Shown in pieces: positions 1-10,169 of a stretch of 64,000 bases of DNA. This DNA comes from Candidatus Thiodiazotropha sp. (ex Codakia rugifera) (GTDB taxonomy: Bacteria; Pseudomonadota; Gammaproteobacteria; Chromatiales; Chromatiaceae), in the NCBI GenBank assembly GCA_025656675.1, contig JAHXHN010000003.1, positions 832,433 to 896,432 on the forward strand, in the 5' to 3' direction. The notes beneath the pieces were generated by a model. It was not told the DNA's origin, did not search any database, and saw nothing but the letters and a program-made list of their open reading frames with translations. Each line of letters begins with the position of its first letter. Within the stretch, counting starts at the first letter, position 1. The position numbers were made by a program, and so were the translations under genes.

Positions 1-2
1 CG

Positions 3-1976
3 CAACCAGTTCGGCATATACCTCAACAACAACATCAATTTGCTCATTCTACAGACCGTATCATCGTTAAGTACAAAGCAAGTGAGCTACCATCACCAGG
101 CCTTAATGAAATGACACAATCGGTCACAGAAAGTACCGGAGAAAACTTTGCTTACGTCAAAGAGAGTTTCAATGGTGCACAAATTATCAGGCTTGATCAA
201 AAAAAATCTCTTGAGGAAATAGATGGGATTATTCAGGAAATCAGACAGTTTTCACAAGTGGAGTATGTAGAACCGGACTTGATGATCTACCCTCTCTATA
301 CGCCGAATGATTCTAGATACAGTGAACAATGGAATTTCTTCGAGGAAATTGGAGGTATTCGTCTTCCCCAGGCCTGGGATTCGAGCCAGGGTGAAAACAC
401 CATCGTCGCCGTGGTGGATAGCGGTTACCGACCTCATCAGGACTTACTTCCTAACATACTTCCAGGCTATGACATGATCAGCGACCTGTATGTTGCCAAT
501 GACGGTAATGGGCGAGACAGCGATGCTCAAGATCCCGGTGACTATGCGCCTGAATGTGATACCTATATCAGTAAGTGGCATGGGACCCAAGTGGCCGGTA
601 TTGTAGCTGCAGTCGCTGATAATAATCGGGGTATAGCAGGTACGGCATTTCAAGCCAAGCTCTTGCCAGTACGTGTCATCGGCAGATGCGGTGGCTATTT
701 GTCAGATATCTCTGACGGCATCATTTGGGCTTCGGGAGCCAATCTAGCAGGACAGCCGGTCAACCAAAACCCAGCCAAAGTGATCAACCTCAGTTTGGGA
801 GGAGAGGCTCCGAGTTGTCCACAAACAATGGCCCAGGCCATAGACACTGCCCGGCTGCAGGGCGCCACCATTATCGCAGCTGCCGGAAATTCTGCTCAAA
901 ACGTCTCAGGCATCACACCTGCAAACTGTGATGGTGTGATCGCAGTAGCTGCGTCCACCCGAGCAGCCGCACCTGCCGTGTATTCGAATCATGGTGGTGG
1001 CATCGATGTGTCCGCACCAGGAGAATGGATTCTATCCACCCATAATAGTGGCCTGATCACCCCAGGTAGCGATACTTACACTGTCACAAGCGGTACGAGC
1101 ATGTCAGCACCTCAGGTCAGTGGTGTGTCTGCATTACTCTATGCAATAAAACCTGATATCACACCTGACGAGGTTGAGCAGATCATAAGCGATACAGCCC
1201 GTTCCTTTCCTGTCGATTGTACAGGTTGCGGAAGTGGAATATTGGATGCCTCAGCCGCTGTGGCGCAAGTCGGAATCATTGATCCTGTCGATCCTGATCT
1301 CATTCTCTTACAGAATGGTATCCCTGAAACAGGACTCTTTGGTGAAGCAGGCGCAATGTTACGGTTTGCTATCGACATACCGATTGATGCGAACGACCTC
1401 TCGTTTACGCTCAACGGGGGAAATGGCGATGCTGATCTGTATGTTCAATTTGCCACTGAACCCTCACTGCACAGCTATGACTGTAGGCCCTACCTTTACG
1501 GTAATGCAGAACGTTGCAGGATACGCAGCCCTCAGCCAGGCAGATACTACGTAATGCTGCACGGTTTTAGTGCGTTCTCAGATACCAACCTGGTTGCGAA
1601 TTACTTCCGTGAAACTGACCGGCCAGACCTAAACAACACCTTCGAAAACCAGAATGATATACCCATCCCTGATTCAATTCTCGATGGTATATCCAGTCCC
1701 ATAACCGTTTCCCGCATTGGCGAATCCGGACAAATCGAAATCAGCATAGCTATCCGACATCCGGCAATTCGTGAAATCCTAGTGGAGCTGATTGATCCCA
1801 ATGGTGGCATCCACACCCTGAAAAGACTCGGTGGATACAACGGTGAAGATTTTATTGAGAATATCAGACTGGATTTAGCCACCTTGCCGTCGCAAGGCAT
1901 CTGGCATCTACGTGTGAAAGATTTCGGTGTTACAGGTAATGGCTATATCGACAACTGGCGAATACGGTTTCCCTGA
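3..1976 (+). CDS. Secreted subtilisin-like serine protease (S8) with PPC and P domains, 5' end outside window
   Basis: The reading frame is open to the window edge, and in-frame sequence before the first ATG (111) encodes DRIIVKYKA, typical of the start of an I9 inhibitor propeptide, so the gene begins upstream. Counting from the ATG at 111, the catalytic triad is visible as Asp103 (VVDSG), His157 (WHGTQVAG) and Ser330 (GTSMSAP). After the peptidase domain comes a bacterial pre-peptidase C-terminal domain (about residues 400-500, DADLYVQF and GRYYVMLHG) and then a proprotein-convertase P domain (about 510-621, ending NGYIDNWRIRF). Such proteases are exported and mature by loss of the propeptide and often the C-terminal domain. 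The substrate cannot be told. All catalytic residues are present, so it should be active. The signal peptide lies outside the window. Confidence 0.93.
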   Translation, partial: QPVRHIPQQQHQFAHSTDRIIVKYKASELPSPGLNEMTQSVTESTGENFAYVKESFNGAQIIRLDQKKSLEEIDGIIQEIRQFSQVEYVEPDLMIYPLYTPNDSRYSEQWNFFEEIGGIRLPQAWDSSQGENTIVAVVDSGYRPHQDLLPNILPGYDMISDLYVANDGNGRDSDAQDPGDYAPECDTYISKWHGTQVAGIVAAVADNNRGIAGTAFQAKLLPVRVIGRCGGYLSDISDGIIWASGANLAGQPVNQNPAKVINLSLGGEAPSCPQTMAQAIDTARLQGATIIAAAGNSAQNVSGITPANCDGVIAVAASTRAAAPAVYSNHGGGIDVSAPGEWILSTHNSGLITPGSDTYTVTSGTSMSAPQVSGVSALLYAIKPDITPDEVEQIISDTARSFPVDCTGCGSGILDASAAVAQVGIIDPVDPDLILLQNGIPETGLFGEAGAMLRFAIDIPIDANDLSFTLNGGNGDADLYVQFATEPSLHSYDCRPYLYGNAERCRIRSPQPGRYYVMLHGFSAFSDTNLVANYFRETDRPDLNNTFENQNDIPIPDSILDGISSPITVSRIGESGQIEISIAIRHPAIREILVELIDPNGGIHTLKRLGGYNGEDFIENIRLDLATLPSQGIWHLRVKDFGVTGNGYIDNWRIRFP

Positions 1977-2014
1977 GATCTATAGCATTTTATTTTAATC
2001 CAGTGACTTAACGA

Positions 2015-2047
2015 TTAATCCGACAGCCTAACAAGTTGTCGGATTAA
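2015..2047. terminator. Perfect 11-bp stem hairpin downstream of the protease gene
   Basis: TTAATCCGACA at 2015-2025 is the exact reverse complement of TGTCGGATTAA at 2037-2047, with an 11-nt loop. It lies 39 bp after the protease stop codon. A T-tract is missing on the + side (it is followed by A and G runs), so termination efficiency is uncertain. Confidence 0.5.
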
Positions 2048-2084
2048 TAAAAAATGGGGGGGGTAGTGAACTCTATTTTTGATG

Positions 2085-2300
2085 ATCGATATTCATATAT
2101 CCAGCTCATTGGACTAACAAACTAATGTTGTGAGTTACGGGATATTGTCAGTCCAAGCCCTATTCCAGTATCAATAAAAGGAAAAATGTAAATAACTTAC
2201 TTGTCATATCAATTATAACTGTAAGATGGATACATCATTCTTGTGCTTTCTAACCTGACTGGATTAAACATATTGTCTATGAATTGTTATGTTGGAATCG
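2085..2300 (-). pseudogene. Degraded remnant of a histidine kinase ATPase domain
   Basis: Non-coding today, but on the minus strand it matches parts of the intact hybrid kinase at 10170-13064. The stretch at about 2155-2205 resembles the kinase DNA near 10820-10860 (shared GGAAAAATGTAAA and CCCTATTCCAGT). The stretch at about 2228-2285 resembles 11025-11085 (shared TTCTTGTGCTTT, TAACCTGAC and ATATTGTCTATGA). The stretch at about 2125-2160 also resembles the G2-box DNA near 10705-10740. The blocks are much closer together than in the intact gene, so internal deletions have occurred. No intact reading frame remains. The similarity was seen by eye; a nucleotide alignment would settle its extent. 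Confidence 0.6.
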
Positions 2301-2704
2301 GTTATTGTAGTTCGATGCGCTAGAACCGGGAAGAATTCCAGCTGCGGTGACAGATCATCATCCAACACCGTGAGTACTTGAAAAGAGCAATCTAGGTATT
2401 GTCACCATGACAATCATGACATAGATCAATATTTCACTTATTGACAACCATTTCACATACATTTTCAACCACGAACCCAGATTATCGCCTTCAAAATAAT
2501 TCTACCAAAAGCTACCATATAGATAGTTGCTCTGGCTTTCATTAGCATAGTGACTCAAACAGAAGCGCTAGGGGTCTATCAACATTACTCTAATCTTCTC
2601 CTCCTACTTTAAAATAACCAATAATTACTTATGTTTATACATGGGTATTTATCACCAAATCCACTGGGCTCAAACTATCAGGTCGCTATGAAAGCAACCA
2701 TCCC
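2301..2704. other. Non-coding leader before the multi-PAS kinase
   Basis: No gene, RNA or clear promoter recognised. The stretch is A/T-rich close to the kinase start and presumably holds its promoter. There is no strong Shine-Dalgarno sequence before the ATG at 2705. Confidence 0.3.
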
Positions 2705-5700
2705 ATGAACAAGCGTCCCATTCGATCTCCGCTCAGTATCGTCTTCATCTACGCTGTGCTATCCACCTTATGGATATTGTTGTCCGATAAAGTGGTTGAG
2801 ATAATTTCCAGCACCCCCAGCCAGATTACACTGATCAGCACCGCCAAGGGTTGGTTATTCATTGCCGTGACCTCACTGTTGCTGTACTGGCTGATCAAAC
2901 AATATCTAACTCCTGTAGATACCCAACCGAATGCCACTAGACAGAATGTCCGTTCGATATGGTTGCCTGTTACTCTATTGACTTTTTCAATAATCACCCT
3001 GACCACAACCCTTATATATTTCACATTTCAAGAAAAAAAAGCATTCGAGATTAGAAGCCTACAGACCATAGCAGATCTTAAAGTCGAGCAATTAGGCAAT
3101 TGGCTCCAGGACCGCCAATTTGGTTCAAGGTTCATACAACTCAGCCAAGACATCCCTACAGCATTTCTTGCATGGCGAAAGAGTAATGATCCATCCGATT
3201 TACAGAAACTGGTTAGCCGCCTACAGAAGATAGAAAAAATGGGTCTGTTTGAGGGTGTCAGACTTTTAGATGGAGAGGGTAATAGTGTTTGGCGCAGTAC
3301 AATGCTTCACTCACAAATAAGCACCACATCACGCAGTACTTACTTAAGCATCGCAAAATCCAACAAAATTACACGGTTTGGTCCTTATCTGGATAAACAA
3401 GGAAAGATCTACCTGGATTATGTTGTACCATTCAATGAAGGTCCGCTAAATTTCAGTCCAATTCTGATATTGCATTTGGACCCCGCTTCCTCCATTTTTT
3501 CATCAATCAGCGAATGGCCAGTACCGAGTAGTAGTGGCGAGATTGTACTATTCCGTCGCGACGGGTCGGATGTGGAGTTACTGAATGCTTTGAGGCATGC
3601 GCCTCATTCCGCGATGCAGCTGCGCTGGCCTCTTTCTGATGAGAAGCATCTCGCCGTACAACTGGCTCGTGGGGATTTAGGCGTAGCCCAGGTTATCGAA
3701 GGTACGGATTACCGTGATATAGCGGTCATTGGTGTTGGCCGTAGTATCCCAAATTCCAATTGGTATCTCTTGGCAAAGATGGACTGGTCAGAACTCTATG
3801 GTGACGCACTTAGCAGTTCCGCCTGGATTGCATTAACCGGGTTGCTGGCATTATTCATGAGCATCTTCGGGCTCTATCTAATGCGCCAACGTGAGCAGCT
3901 CGCCCTGGTAAACGAATTACACGAGGCCCAGACAGAGCGATTGCAAGCAATGAGTCTAATGACCTCTATTGCTAACAGTTCAATGGATGCCATTTATGCC
4001 AAAGACGGTGAGGGGCGGTACACCCTCTTCAATAGTCGAGCTGAGCAGATCATCGGCAAATCCAGAGATGAGGTACTGGGTCATGATGATACGCTGCTCT
4101 TTCCTCCTGATCAGGCTGAAATGATCAAGGAGAATGACAGATCACTGGTCGAACAAGACACTATAACCACCTTCCAGCAGGGACTGGATACCGATGAAGG
4201 CCCCGTTACCTTTTTGACGACAAAAGGTCCCCTGCGTAATGAAACCGGTGAAGTGATTGGTGTCTTTGGCATCTCTCGAGATATTACAGCGGTACACAAG
4301 ATCGAGGAAGAACTTCGTGAGAAAGAGTCGCGTCTGAGAACCCTGTTTCATACCCTACCCGATCTGATATGGTTAAAAGATCCACAAGGTGTCTATCTTG
4401 CCTGCAATCCAGCGTTTGAACGTTTTTTTGGTGCTGCAGAAGCAGAAATACTTGGTAAAACTGACTACGATTTCGTCGATAAAGAGCTGGCTGACTTCTT
4501 CCGTGCCAATGACCAGGCCGCCATAGCGTCAGACGGTTCCCTATCGAACAAAGAGTGGGTCACTTTTGCAGATGACAGTCGTCGCACCCTGTTGCTGACG
4601 ACTAAAACCCCCTTCTTTGATGATGAGGGTACATTGATAGGCGTGCTTGGGATCGGTCGGGATATCACATCTCTGCATCAGACAGAAGTGGCACTGCGAG
4701 AAAGTAACGAATATTTTCGCCTCTTTTATGAGCAGGCACCTATTGCGTATCAATCACTCGACGCTGATGGCTCAATACTGGATATTAATCCCGCATGGCT
4801 TGAGCTATTGGGATTTAGTCGAAATGACCGTGAAAAAGTAATCGGACGATCGATCAGTGATTTCATCATCCCTGATCAACATACACTACTGGATAAGCGT
4901 TTTGGCGATTTTCTGTCAAACGGCAAGGTACATGATACTGAATATGATCTCCAGCGCATTGATGGTCGTTTGGTGACGGTCTCTGTTGATGGACAAACAG
5001 GGCATGATGCAAAGGGTAATTTCCAGCAAACCCACTGCGTACTGCATAACATCACAGAGCGTAAACAACACGAGAGGGATGCTGAGATTCAAGCCCGCCG
5101 TGCGGCAATATTGTTGGAACTACCCCAGATTGCCGATCAGCTTGATGAGACAGCGTTCATGCAACATGGCCTTGAATTGGCAGAAGAACTGACCAGTAGT
5201 CCGATTTCCTTCATTCACTTTGTCACACACGATGAACAAAACATCGAACTGGTTACCTGGTCTAAACGTACACTGCAGCAGTATTGTCAGACCGTTCATG
5301 ACAAGCACTATCCGGTCAATGAGGCCGGCATCTGGGCCGATGCATTGCGTCAACGCAAACCAGTCGTGTTCAATGACTACCAAAGCTATCCGAACAAGCA
5401 CGGTTTACCTGAAGGGCATGCAAAGCTGACACGCATCATCAGCATGCCTGTAATCGAGAATGATAAGGTGGTGATGCTGGTTGGTGTGGGTAATAAGCTG
5501 GCCAATTATTCAAACCTTGACGTGGAGACCATTCAACTGATTGCCAACGAGATCTGGCACATTGTACAGAGCCAGAGATATATGGATGCATTGGCTACCA
5601 GTGAAGCTCGCTACCGCGAGCTGATTGACAATATGAGTGATGGTGTTGCGGTTTATGAAGCAGTCGATGATGGACAGGACTTCATCTTCAAGGAGTATAA

Positions 5701-7471
5701 CAAGTCAGGTGAGCGCATCGGTAAAAACTGCCGTGAAGACGTGATCGGCCGCCGCGTCACCGAGGTTTTTCCCGGTGTAAGGGAATTAGGGCTACTGACC
5801 GTTTTTCAACAGGTATGGGAGACCGGTAAGGCTGAGTACTTTCCCAGCAATGCCTACCAGGATGAACGATTGCTAATCTGGGTTGAAAACTATGTCTACA
5901 GACTTCCCGGTGGTGAAATTGTTGCTGTTTTCAACGACATTACAGAACGCAAACAAGCCGAGGAGGCACTCAAGGAGAGTGAGGAGAAGTATCGACTGCT
6001 CATCGAAAACCAGACAGACCTGGTGGTAAAAGTGGACTTGGATGATCGCTTTCAATTCGTCAGTCCATCCTTTTGTAAGCTATTCGGAAAAACAGAGGAT
6101 GAGCTGTTGGGTCATCCCTTTATGTCACTGGTGTATGACGATGACCGGGAAAAGACCGCAAAAGCCATGAAGGCACTTTATCAACCGCCCTATACTGCAT
6201 ACCTGGAGCAGCGCGCGATGACCAAGCTGGGCTGGCGCTGGCTGGGCTGGATGGATACTGCGATACTTGATGATGACGATAAGGTAACAGCGATCATCGG
6301 TGTCGGACGTGATATCACTGATCGAATCCAGGCAATGGAAGCGCTGCAGGACAGCCAGCAACGCTATCGTTCTGTGGTAGAGGACACGCCACTCCTGATC
6401 GGCCGTTATCTGCCGGATGGAGAGATCACTTTTGTCAATAAAGCATATAGCGACTATTTCGACAGTACACCTGAAGTGTTGGTCGGTACGAGCTTTCTAG
6501 ACCTGATCCCGAAGCAGGATCAAGAACGAGTAATGGCCAACATTCACGCACTCTCCCCGGAGGCACCCACTCAATCCCATGAGCATCAGGTTTTCTCCCC
6601 CAGCGGTGAAATCCATTGGCAACGCTGGACTAACCGCGCCCTGTTCAGTATCCAGGGTGACGTGGTCTCATATCAGGCGATCGGGCAAGACATCACCGAT
6701 CGTAAACTGGCTGAGATTGAAATACATCGCCTCAATTCCGAATTGGAAGAGCGTGTAGCCGATCGCACCGAAGAGTTGGAGTCGGCGAACAAGGAGCTGG
6801 AGGCATTTGTCTACTCCGTCTCCCACGATCTGCGGGCACCCTTGCGGGCAGTCACCGGTTTTGCACACATTCTCGCCAATCGTCACCGTGACAATCTCAA
6901 CGATGAAGGCCAACACTACATGGACAATGTCGTGGAAGCCGGCAACCGGATGAGTACTTTGATCGAAGACCTCTTGCAGTACTCCAGAACCGGTCGTGGT
7001 GCTTTACAGATGCAACCGGTAGAACTGTTACCGATCATTCAAGGATTGGAAGTCACCTTTACCGAACAGATACTGACAAACCATGGAAAATTGATTGTCG
7101 ATGAACCCCTCGCCGTACCGCTGGGTGATGCCACCCTAGTCGGACAGCTGTTCAGTAACTTGATTGAAAATGCGCTGACATACCACGAACCCGACACTAA
7201 ACCGGTGGTAAAAGTGGCTGCGAAACGACAGGCAGATCAGGTTGTCATCACAGTCAGCGATAATGGCCTCGGTATCGCTCCGGAATACCATCAAAAGATC
7301 TTTCAGGTATTCCAGCGGCTACACAGTCAGGAGGAGTACCCAGGCACTGGGATTGGTCTGGCTATCGTGGCCAAGGCAGTACGTATGATGAATGGTGAAG
7401 TTATGGTTGAATCCACTCTGGGCGAAGGCAGCCGATTCACTATTCTATTGCCGATAGCTGAGATTCACTGA
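2705..7471 (+). CDS. Membrane multi-PAS/GAF sensor histidine kinase, 1588 aa
   Basis: Hydrophobic segments at about residues 11-30, 50-65, 88-108 and 372-393 frame a large periplasmic sensor of about 260 residues (Cache-like). The cytoplasmic part carries a chain of PAS domains from about 410 to 770, a GAF domain (about 800-960), and three more PAS domains (about 965-1330). Phosphoacceptor His1374 lies in [13 protein letters not shown], followed by a HATPase_c domain with the N box, DNGLGI and GTGIGL. The SHDLRAPLR type of H box is characteristic of phytochrome-like/Cph1-class kinases, which usually phosphorylate a stand-alone receiver. Exactly such a receiver is encoded 100 bp downstream. 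There is no fused receiver. One PAS ([16 protein letters not shown]) has a close relative in the convergent hybrid kinase. The signal sensed is unknown. Confidence 0.9.
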   Translation: MNKRPIRSPLSIVFIYAVLSTLWILLSDKVVEIISSTPSQITLISTAKGWLFIAVTSLLLYWLIKQYLTPVDTQPNATRQNVRSIWLPVTLLTFSIITLTTTLIYFTFQEKKAFEIRSLQTIADLKVEQLGNWLQDRQFGSRFIQLSQDIPTAFLAWRKSNDPSDLQKLVSRLQKIEKMGLFEGVRLLDGEGNSVWRSTMLHSQISTTSRSTYLSIAKSNKITRFGPYLDKQGKIYLDYVVPFNEGPLNFSPILILHLDPASSIFSSISEWPVPSSSGEIVLFRRDGSDVELLNALRHAPHSAMQLRWPLSDEKHLAVQLARGDLGVAQVIEGTDYRDIAVIGVGRSIPNSNWYLLAKMDWSELYGDALSSSAWIALTGLLALFMSIFGLYLMRQREQLALVNELHEAQTERLQAMSLMTSIANSSMDAIYAKDGEGRYTLFNSRAEQIIGKSRDEVLGHDDTLLFPPDQAEMIKENDRSLVEQDTITTFQQGLDTDEGPVTFLTTKGPLRNETGEVIGVFGISRDITAVHKIEEELREKESRLRTLFHTLPDLIWLKDPQGVYLACNPAFERFFGAAEAEILGKTDYDFVDKELADFFRANDQAAIASDGSLSNKEWVTFADDSRRTLLLTTKTPFFDDEGTLIGVLGIGRDITSLHQTEVALRESNEYFRLFYEQAPIAYQSLDADGSILDINPAWLELLGFSRNDREKVIGRSISDFIIPDQHTLLDKRFGDFLSNGKVHDTEYDLQRIDGRLVTVSVDGQTGHDAKGNFQQTHCVLHNITERKQHERDAEIQARRAAILLELPQIADQLDETAFMQHGLELAEELTSSPISFIHFVTHDEQNIELVTWSKRTLQQYCQTVHDKHYPVNEAGIWADALRQRKPVVFNDYQSYPNKHGLPEGHAKLTRIISMPVIENDKVVMLVGVGNKLANYSNLDVETIQLIANEIWHIVQSQRYMDALATSEARYRELIDNMSDGVAVYEAVDDGQDFIFKEYNKSGERIGKNCREDVIGRRVTEVFPGVRELGLLTVFQQVWETGKAEYFPSNAYQDERLLIWVENYVYRLPGGEIVAVFNDITERKQAEEALKESEEKYRLLIENQTDLVVKVDLDDRFQFVSPSFCKLFGKTEDELLGHPFMSLVYDDDREKTAKAMKALYQPPYTAYLEQRAMTKLGWRWLGWMDTAILDDDDKVTAIIGVGRDITDRIQAMEALQDSQQRYRSVVEDTPLLIGRYLPDGEITFVNKAYSDYFDSTPEVLVGTSFLDLIPKQDQERVMANIHALSPEAPTQSHEHQVFSPSGEIHWQRWTNRALFSIQGDVVSYQAIGQDITDRKLAEIEIHRLNSELEERVADRTEELESANKELEAFVYSVSHDLRAPLRAVTGFAHILANRHRDNLNDEGQHYMDNVVEAGNRMSTLIEDLLQYSRTGRGALQMQPVELLPIIQGLEVTFTEQILTNHGKLIVDEPLAVPLGDATLVGQLFSNLIENALTYHEPDTKPVVKVAAKRQADQVVITVSDNGLGIAPEYHQKIFQVFQRLHSQEEYPGTGIGLAIVAKAVRMMNGEVMVESTLGEGSRFTILLPIAEIH

Positions 7472-7571
7472 ATATCTGTAGGGTGAACACAGGAAGCTTC
7501 TCAGTTGACAGTCAGGGCAAGGATACTACAGGCTACCAGTGTAACAGCGCTTAACAAGAAAGGGTTCGGAT

Positions 7572-8036
7572 ATGAGTAAATCCGCAACAATATTACTGAT
7601 TGATGACAGTCGTATGGACGTCGAGCTCACACTCGACGCCTTCAATGAAGCACGCCTTTCCAATCGGGTTGAAGTGGCCTACAACGGTCAACAGGCACTG
7701 GACTATCTGTACGGTGTGGATGCCTATGTTGATCGTGCTCAATACCCGCTGCCTGATCTGATTCTGCTGGATTTGAAAATGCCGGGTATCGATGGTTTTG
7801 AGGTGTTGAAGAGGATCAAGGATACACCATTGATAAAACGCATACCGGTGGTTATTCTTACCTCTTCAAAGGAAGAGGGTGATCGGGCACTCTCCTATGA
7901 CATCGGCGCAAACTCCTATCTGGTCAAACCGGTAGCATTCACAGGTTTTGTCGATGTAGTCCGCCAGATTGAAGACTATTGGCTTACACTCAACGTAGGA
8001 GCAACGATGATGGATACCGGATCACCCGGATCCTGA
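7572..8036 (+). CDS. Single-domain response regulator, Rcp1-like
   Basis: A 154-aa receiver domain with no output domain. The acidic pair is at D11-D12, phosphoacceptor Asp67 lies in LILLDLKMPG, the conserved Thr/Ser in VILTSS and the Lys in YLVKPV. The longer loop with YLYGVDAYVDRAQYPLPDL is typical of the Rcp1 family, partners of phytochrome-like histidine kinases. Lying between the multi-PAS kinase and a REC-GGDEF-EAL gene, it is most simply the phosphotransfer partner of the kinase. It ends 2 nt before the next start codon, so it is probably co-transcribed and translationally coupled with that gene. A function as a phosphate shuttle is inferred, not shown. Confidence 0.92.
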   Translation: MSKSATILLIDDSRMDVELTLDAFNEARLSNRVEVAYNGQQALDYLYGVDAYVDRAQYPLPDLILLDLKMPGIDGFEVLKRIKDTPLIKRIPVVILTSSKEEGDRALSYDIGANSYLVKPVAFTGFVDVVRQIEDYWLTLNVGATMMDTGSPGS

Positions 8037-8038
8037 TT

Positions 8039-10111
8039 ATGACAATACAGGTATTGATCGTCGAAGATTTGTCCTATGATGCGGAACTGATGGCTCTGCG
8101 TCTCAAGGATGAGGGCATCGACCTCAACTACCAGCGTGTACAGGGAGAGGCCGCCTATCTGGAAGCCCTCACCAATCGCCCTGACCTGATCCTCTGTGAC
8201 TGGCACCTACCCCAATTCAGTGGTCAACGTGCATTGTCACTGCTCAAAGAGCGTGATCTGGAGATACCCTTCATCATCGTTTCCGGCGGTATCGGTGAAG
8301 AAGCTGCCATCGATGCCCTGCGCCAGGGTGCTAATGATTATGTGTTGAAAGACCGCCCTGCCCGCCTGGGTGAAGCGGTAAGACGAGTCCTGGACGACCA
8401 GCGACTTAGAAAGGACCACGAGCAAGCCCAGGAAATGCTGCGCCTGGCTGAGCGGGCATTTCAGAACACTGCCGAGGGAATTTCCGTTACGGATGTGGAT
8501 GGTCACATTGTTTCAGTGAATCCTGCTTTTGAAAGCATCACCGGTTACAGTGCTGCAGAAGCGTTAGGTGAAAATCCCCGGATACTTAAATCGGGTCATC
8601 ACGATTCAGCCTTTTACAGGGATATGTGGAGCACCTTGATAAAGACCGGACATTGGCGGGGTGAGATCTGGAATCGGCGCAAAAACGGGGATGTTTATCC
8701 TGAGTGGCTCACCATCAGTGCAGTCAAAGACAAACTTGGACAGACAACCCACTATGTGGGTGTCTTCAGCGACATAACCCAAATTAAAGAAGCACAGGAC
8801 CAGATCAATTTCCTGGCCCACCATGATGCCTTGACACAGTTACCCAACCGAGCCTTGTTCCATGAGCGCTTCAATCATGCCTTGACACATGCGCAACGGG
8901 AAAAGGGTTCGCTAGCCTTGCTGTTTATAGATCTGGATCGTTTTAAAACAGTCAACGATTCTCTCGGGCACCCAATCGGCGACAAGGTGCTACTGGAAGT
9001 CAGTAAACGCATGAATGATGCAATACGTGCCAGCGATACACTGGCACGCTTAGGAGGTGACGAATTCATACTGCTGCTGGAGGAGGAAACCAGTGTCCAG
9101 CACGCCGCAGTGGTGGCGCGAAAATTGATGGACATGTTCTCAAATCCAATGATGATTGGTATACATGAGTTGGTGGTAACCGCCAGCATCGGTATTACGC
9201 TATATCCCAATGATGGTGATGATCCCGACATCCTTATTCGCCACGCAGACCGAGCCATGTATGAGGCGAAACAGCAAGGCAGAAATACCTATCGATTCTT
9301 CACAAAGGCGTTGACTGAGGGTGCATTTGAACGCCTGATGATGGAAAACGACCTGCGTCGCGCAGTCTGTCGAGGAGAATTGAAGTTACACTATCAGCCT
9401 CAGGTGGATTTAAACAACCAACAACTGCTGGGGGTTGAAGCCCTGGTTCGCTGGCTACACCCCAAGCAGGGCTTGATCACACCAAATCTTTTTATCGAAC
9501 TGGCTGAGGAGATAGGTATTATTGGTGAAATTAGTACATGGGTTCTGCACACCGCCTGCCATCAAATAGCTAAATGGGATCAGATTGGTTTTAATGTACC
9601 CCGTGTTGCTGTCAATCTTTCGGTACAGCAGATTGATCGCGAAGGACTTGTCACGACGGTATCAGATGAGTTAAGCAAGGCCGGCTTACTGCCAAAACGC
9701 CTGGAATTGGAAGTTACTGAATCGATGTTAATGAGAGATCCAGACCTGAGTCGATCAGTACTCAGCGAACTCAGAGATTTAGGTGTAAAGTTCTCGGTAG
9801 ATGACTTCGGTACCGGTTACTCAAGTTTGGCCTATCTTAAACTCCTCCCCTTGGACAGACTAAAAATCGATCAATCTTTCGTTCGTGACATTGGTCATGA
9901 TGAGAATGACGAGACCATCGTCCGCGCAGTTATTGCATTATCAAAAAGTTTGGGACTGGAAGCGATTGCTGAAGGGGTGGAAGAAGAAAGTCAGGCCAAT
10001 TTCCTGCTACAGGCGGGTTGTAATCTTGCTCAGGGATTCCTCTATAGTCGTCCCCTCCCTGCCGATGAAATCTATCAAAACTGGGCTCATAAGCAAGAGA
10101 CTACCACATAA
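8039..10111 (+). CDS. Response regulator with PAS, GGDEF and EAL domains (c-di-GMP turnover)
   Basis: The ATG at 8039 is chosen because the receiver domain (MTIQVLIVEDL) starts exactly there; the 20 residues further upstream overlap the previous gene. The 690-aa protein has a receiver (Asp54 in LILCDWHLP), a PAS domain (about 140-260), a GGDEF domain with intact motif (LARLGGDEF near 338) and an EAL domain with an intact signature (GVEALVRW near 466, DDFGTGYSSL, EGVEEE). Both diguanylate cyclase and phosphodiesterase residues look intact, so direction cannot be read from sequence. There is no membrane segment. With the kinase and receiver it forms a three-gene pathway that turns a membrane signal into a c-di-GMP change. 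Confidence 0.92.
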   Translation: MTIQVLIVEDLSYDAELMALRLKDEGIDLNYQRVQGEAAYLEALTNRPDLILCDWHLPQFSGQRALSLLKERDLEIPFIIVSGGIGEEAAIDALRQGANDYVLKDRPARLGEAVRRVLDDQRLRKDHEQAQEMLRLAERAFQNTAEGISVTDVDGHIVSVNPAFESITGYSAAEALGENPRILKSGHHDSAFYRDMWSTLIKTGHWRGEIWNRRKNGDVYPEWLTISAVKDKLGQTTHYVGVFSDITQIKEAQDQINFLAHHDALTQLPNRALFHERFNHALTHAQREKGSLALLFIDLDRFKTVNDSLGHPIGDKVLLEVSKRMNDAIRASDTLARLGGDEFILLLEEETSVQHAAVVARKLMDMFSNPMMIGIHELVVTASIGITLYPNDGDDPDILIRHADRAMYEAKQQGRNTYRFFTKALTEGAFERLMMENDLRRAVCRGELKLHYQPQVDLNNQQLLGVEALVRWLHPKQGLITPNLFIELAEEIGIIGEISTWVLHTACHQIAKWDQIGFNVPRVAVNLSVQQIDREGLVTTVSDELSKAGLLPKRLELEVTESMLMRDPDLSRSVLSELRDLGVKFSVDDFGTGYSSLAYLKLLPLDRLKIDQSFVRDIGHDENDETIVRAVIALSKSLGLEAIAEGVEEESQANFLLQAGCNLAQGFLYSRPLPADEIYQNWAHKQETTT

Positions 10112-10169
10112 ACCAATCAGGTTAGATTCGGAGAGATGCAAATTATATGGCCTGCTTTTTTTGGCTGGA

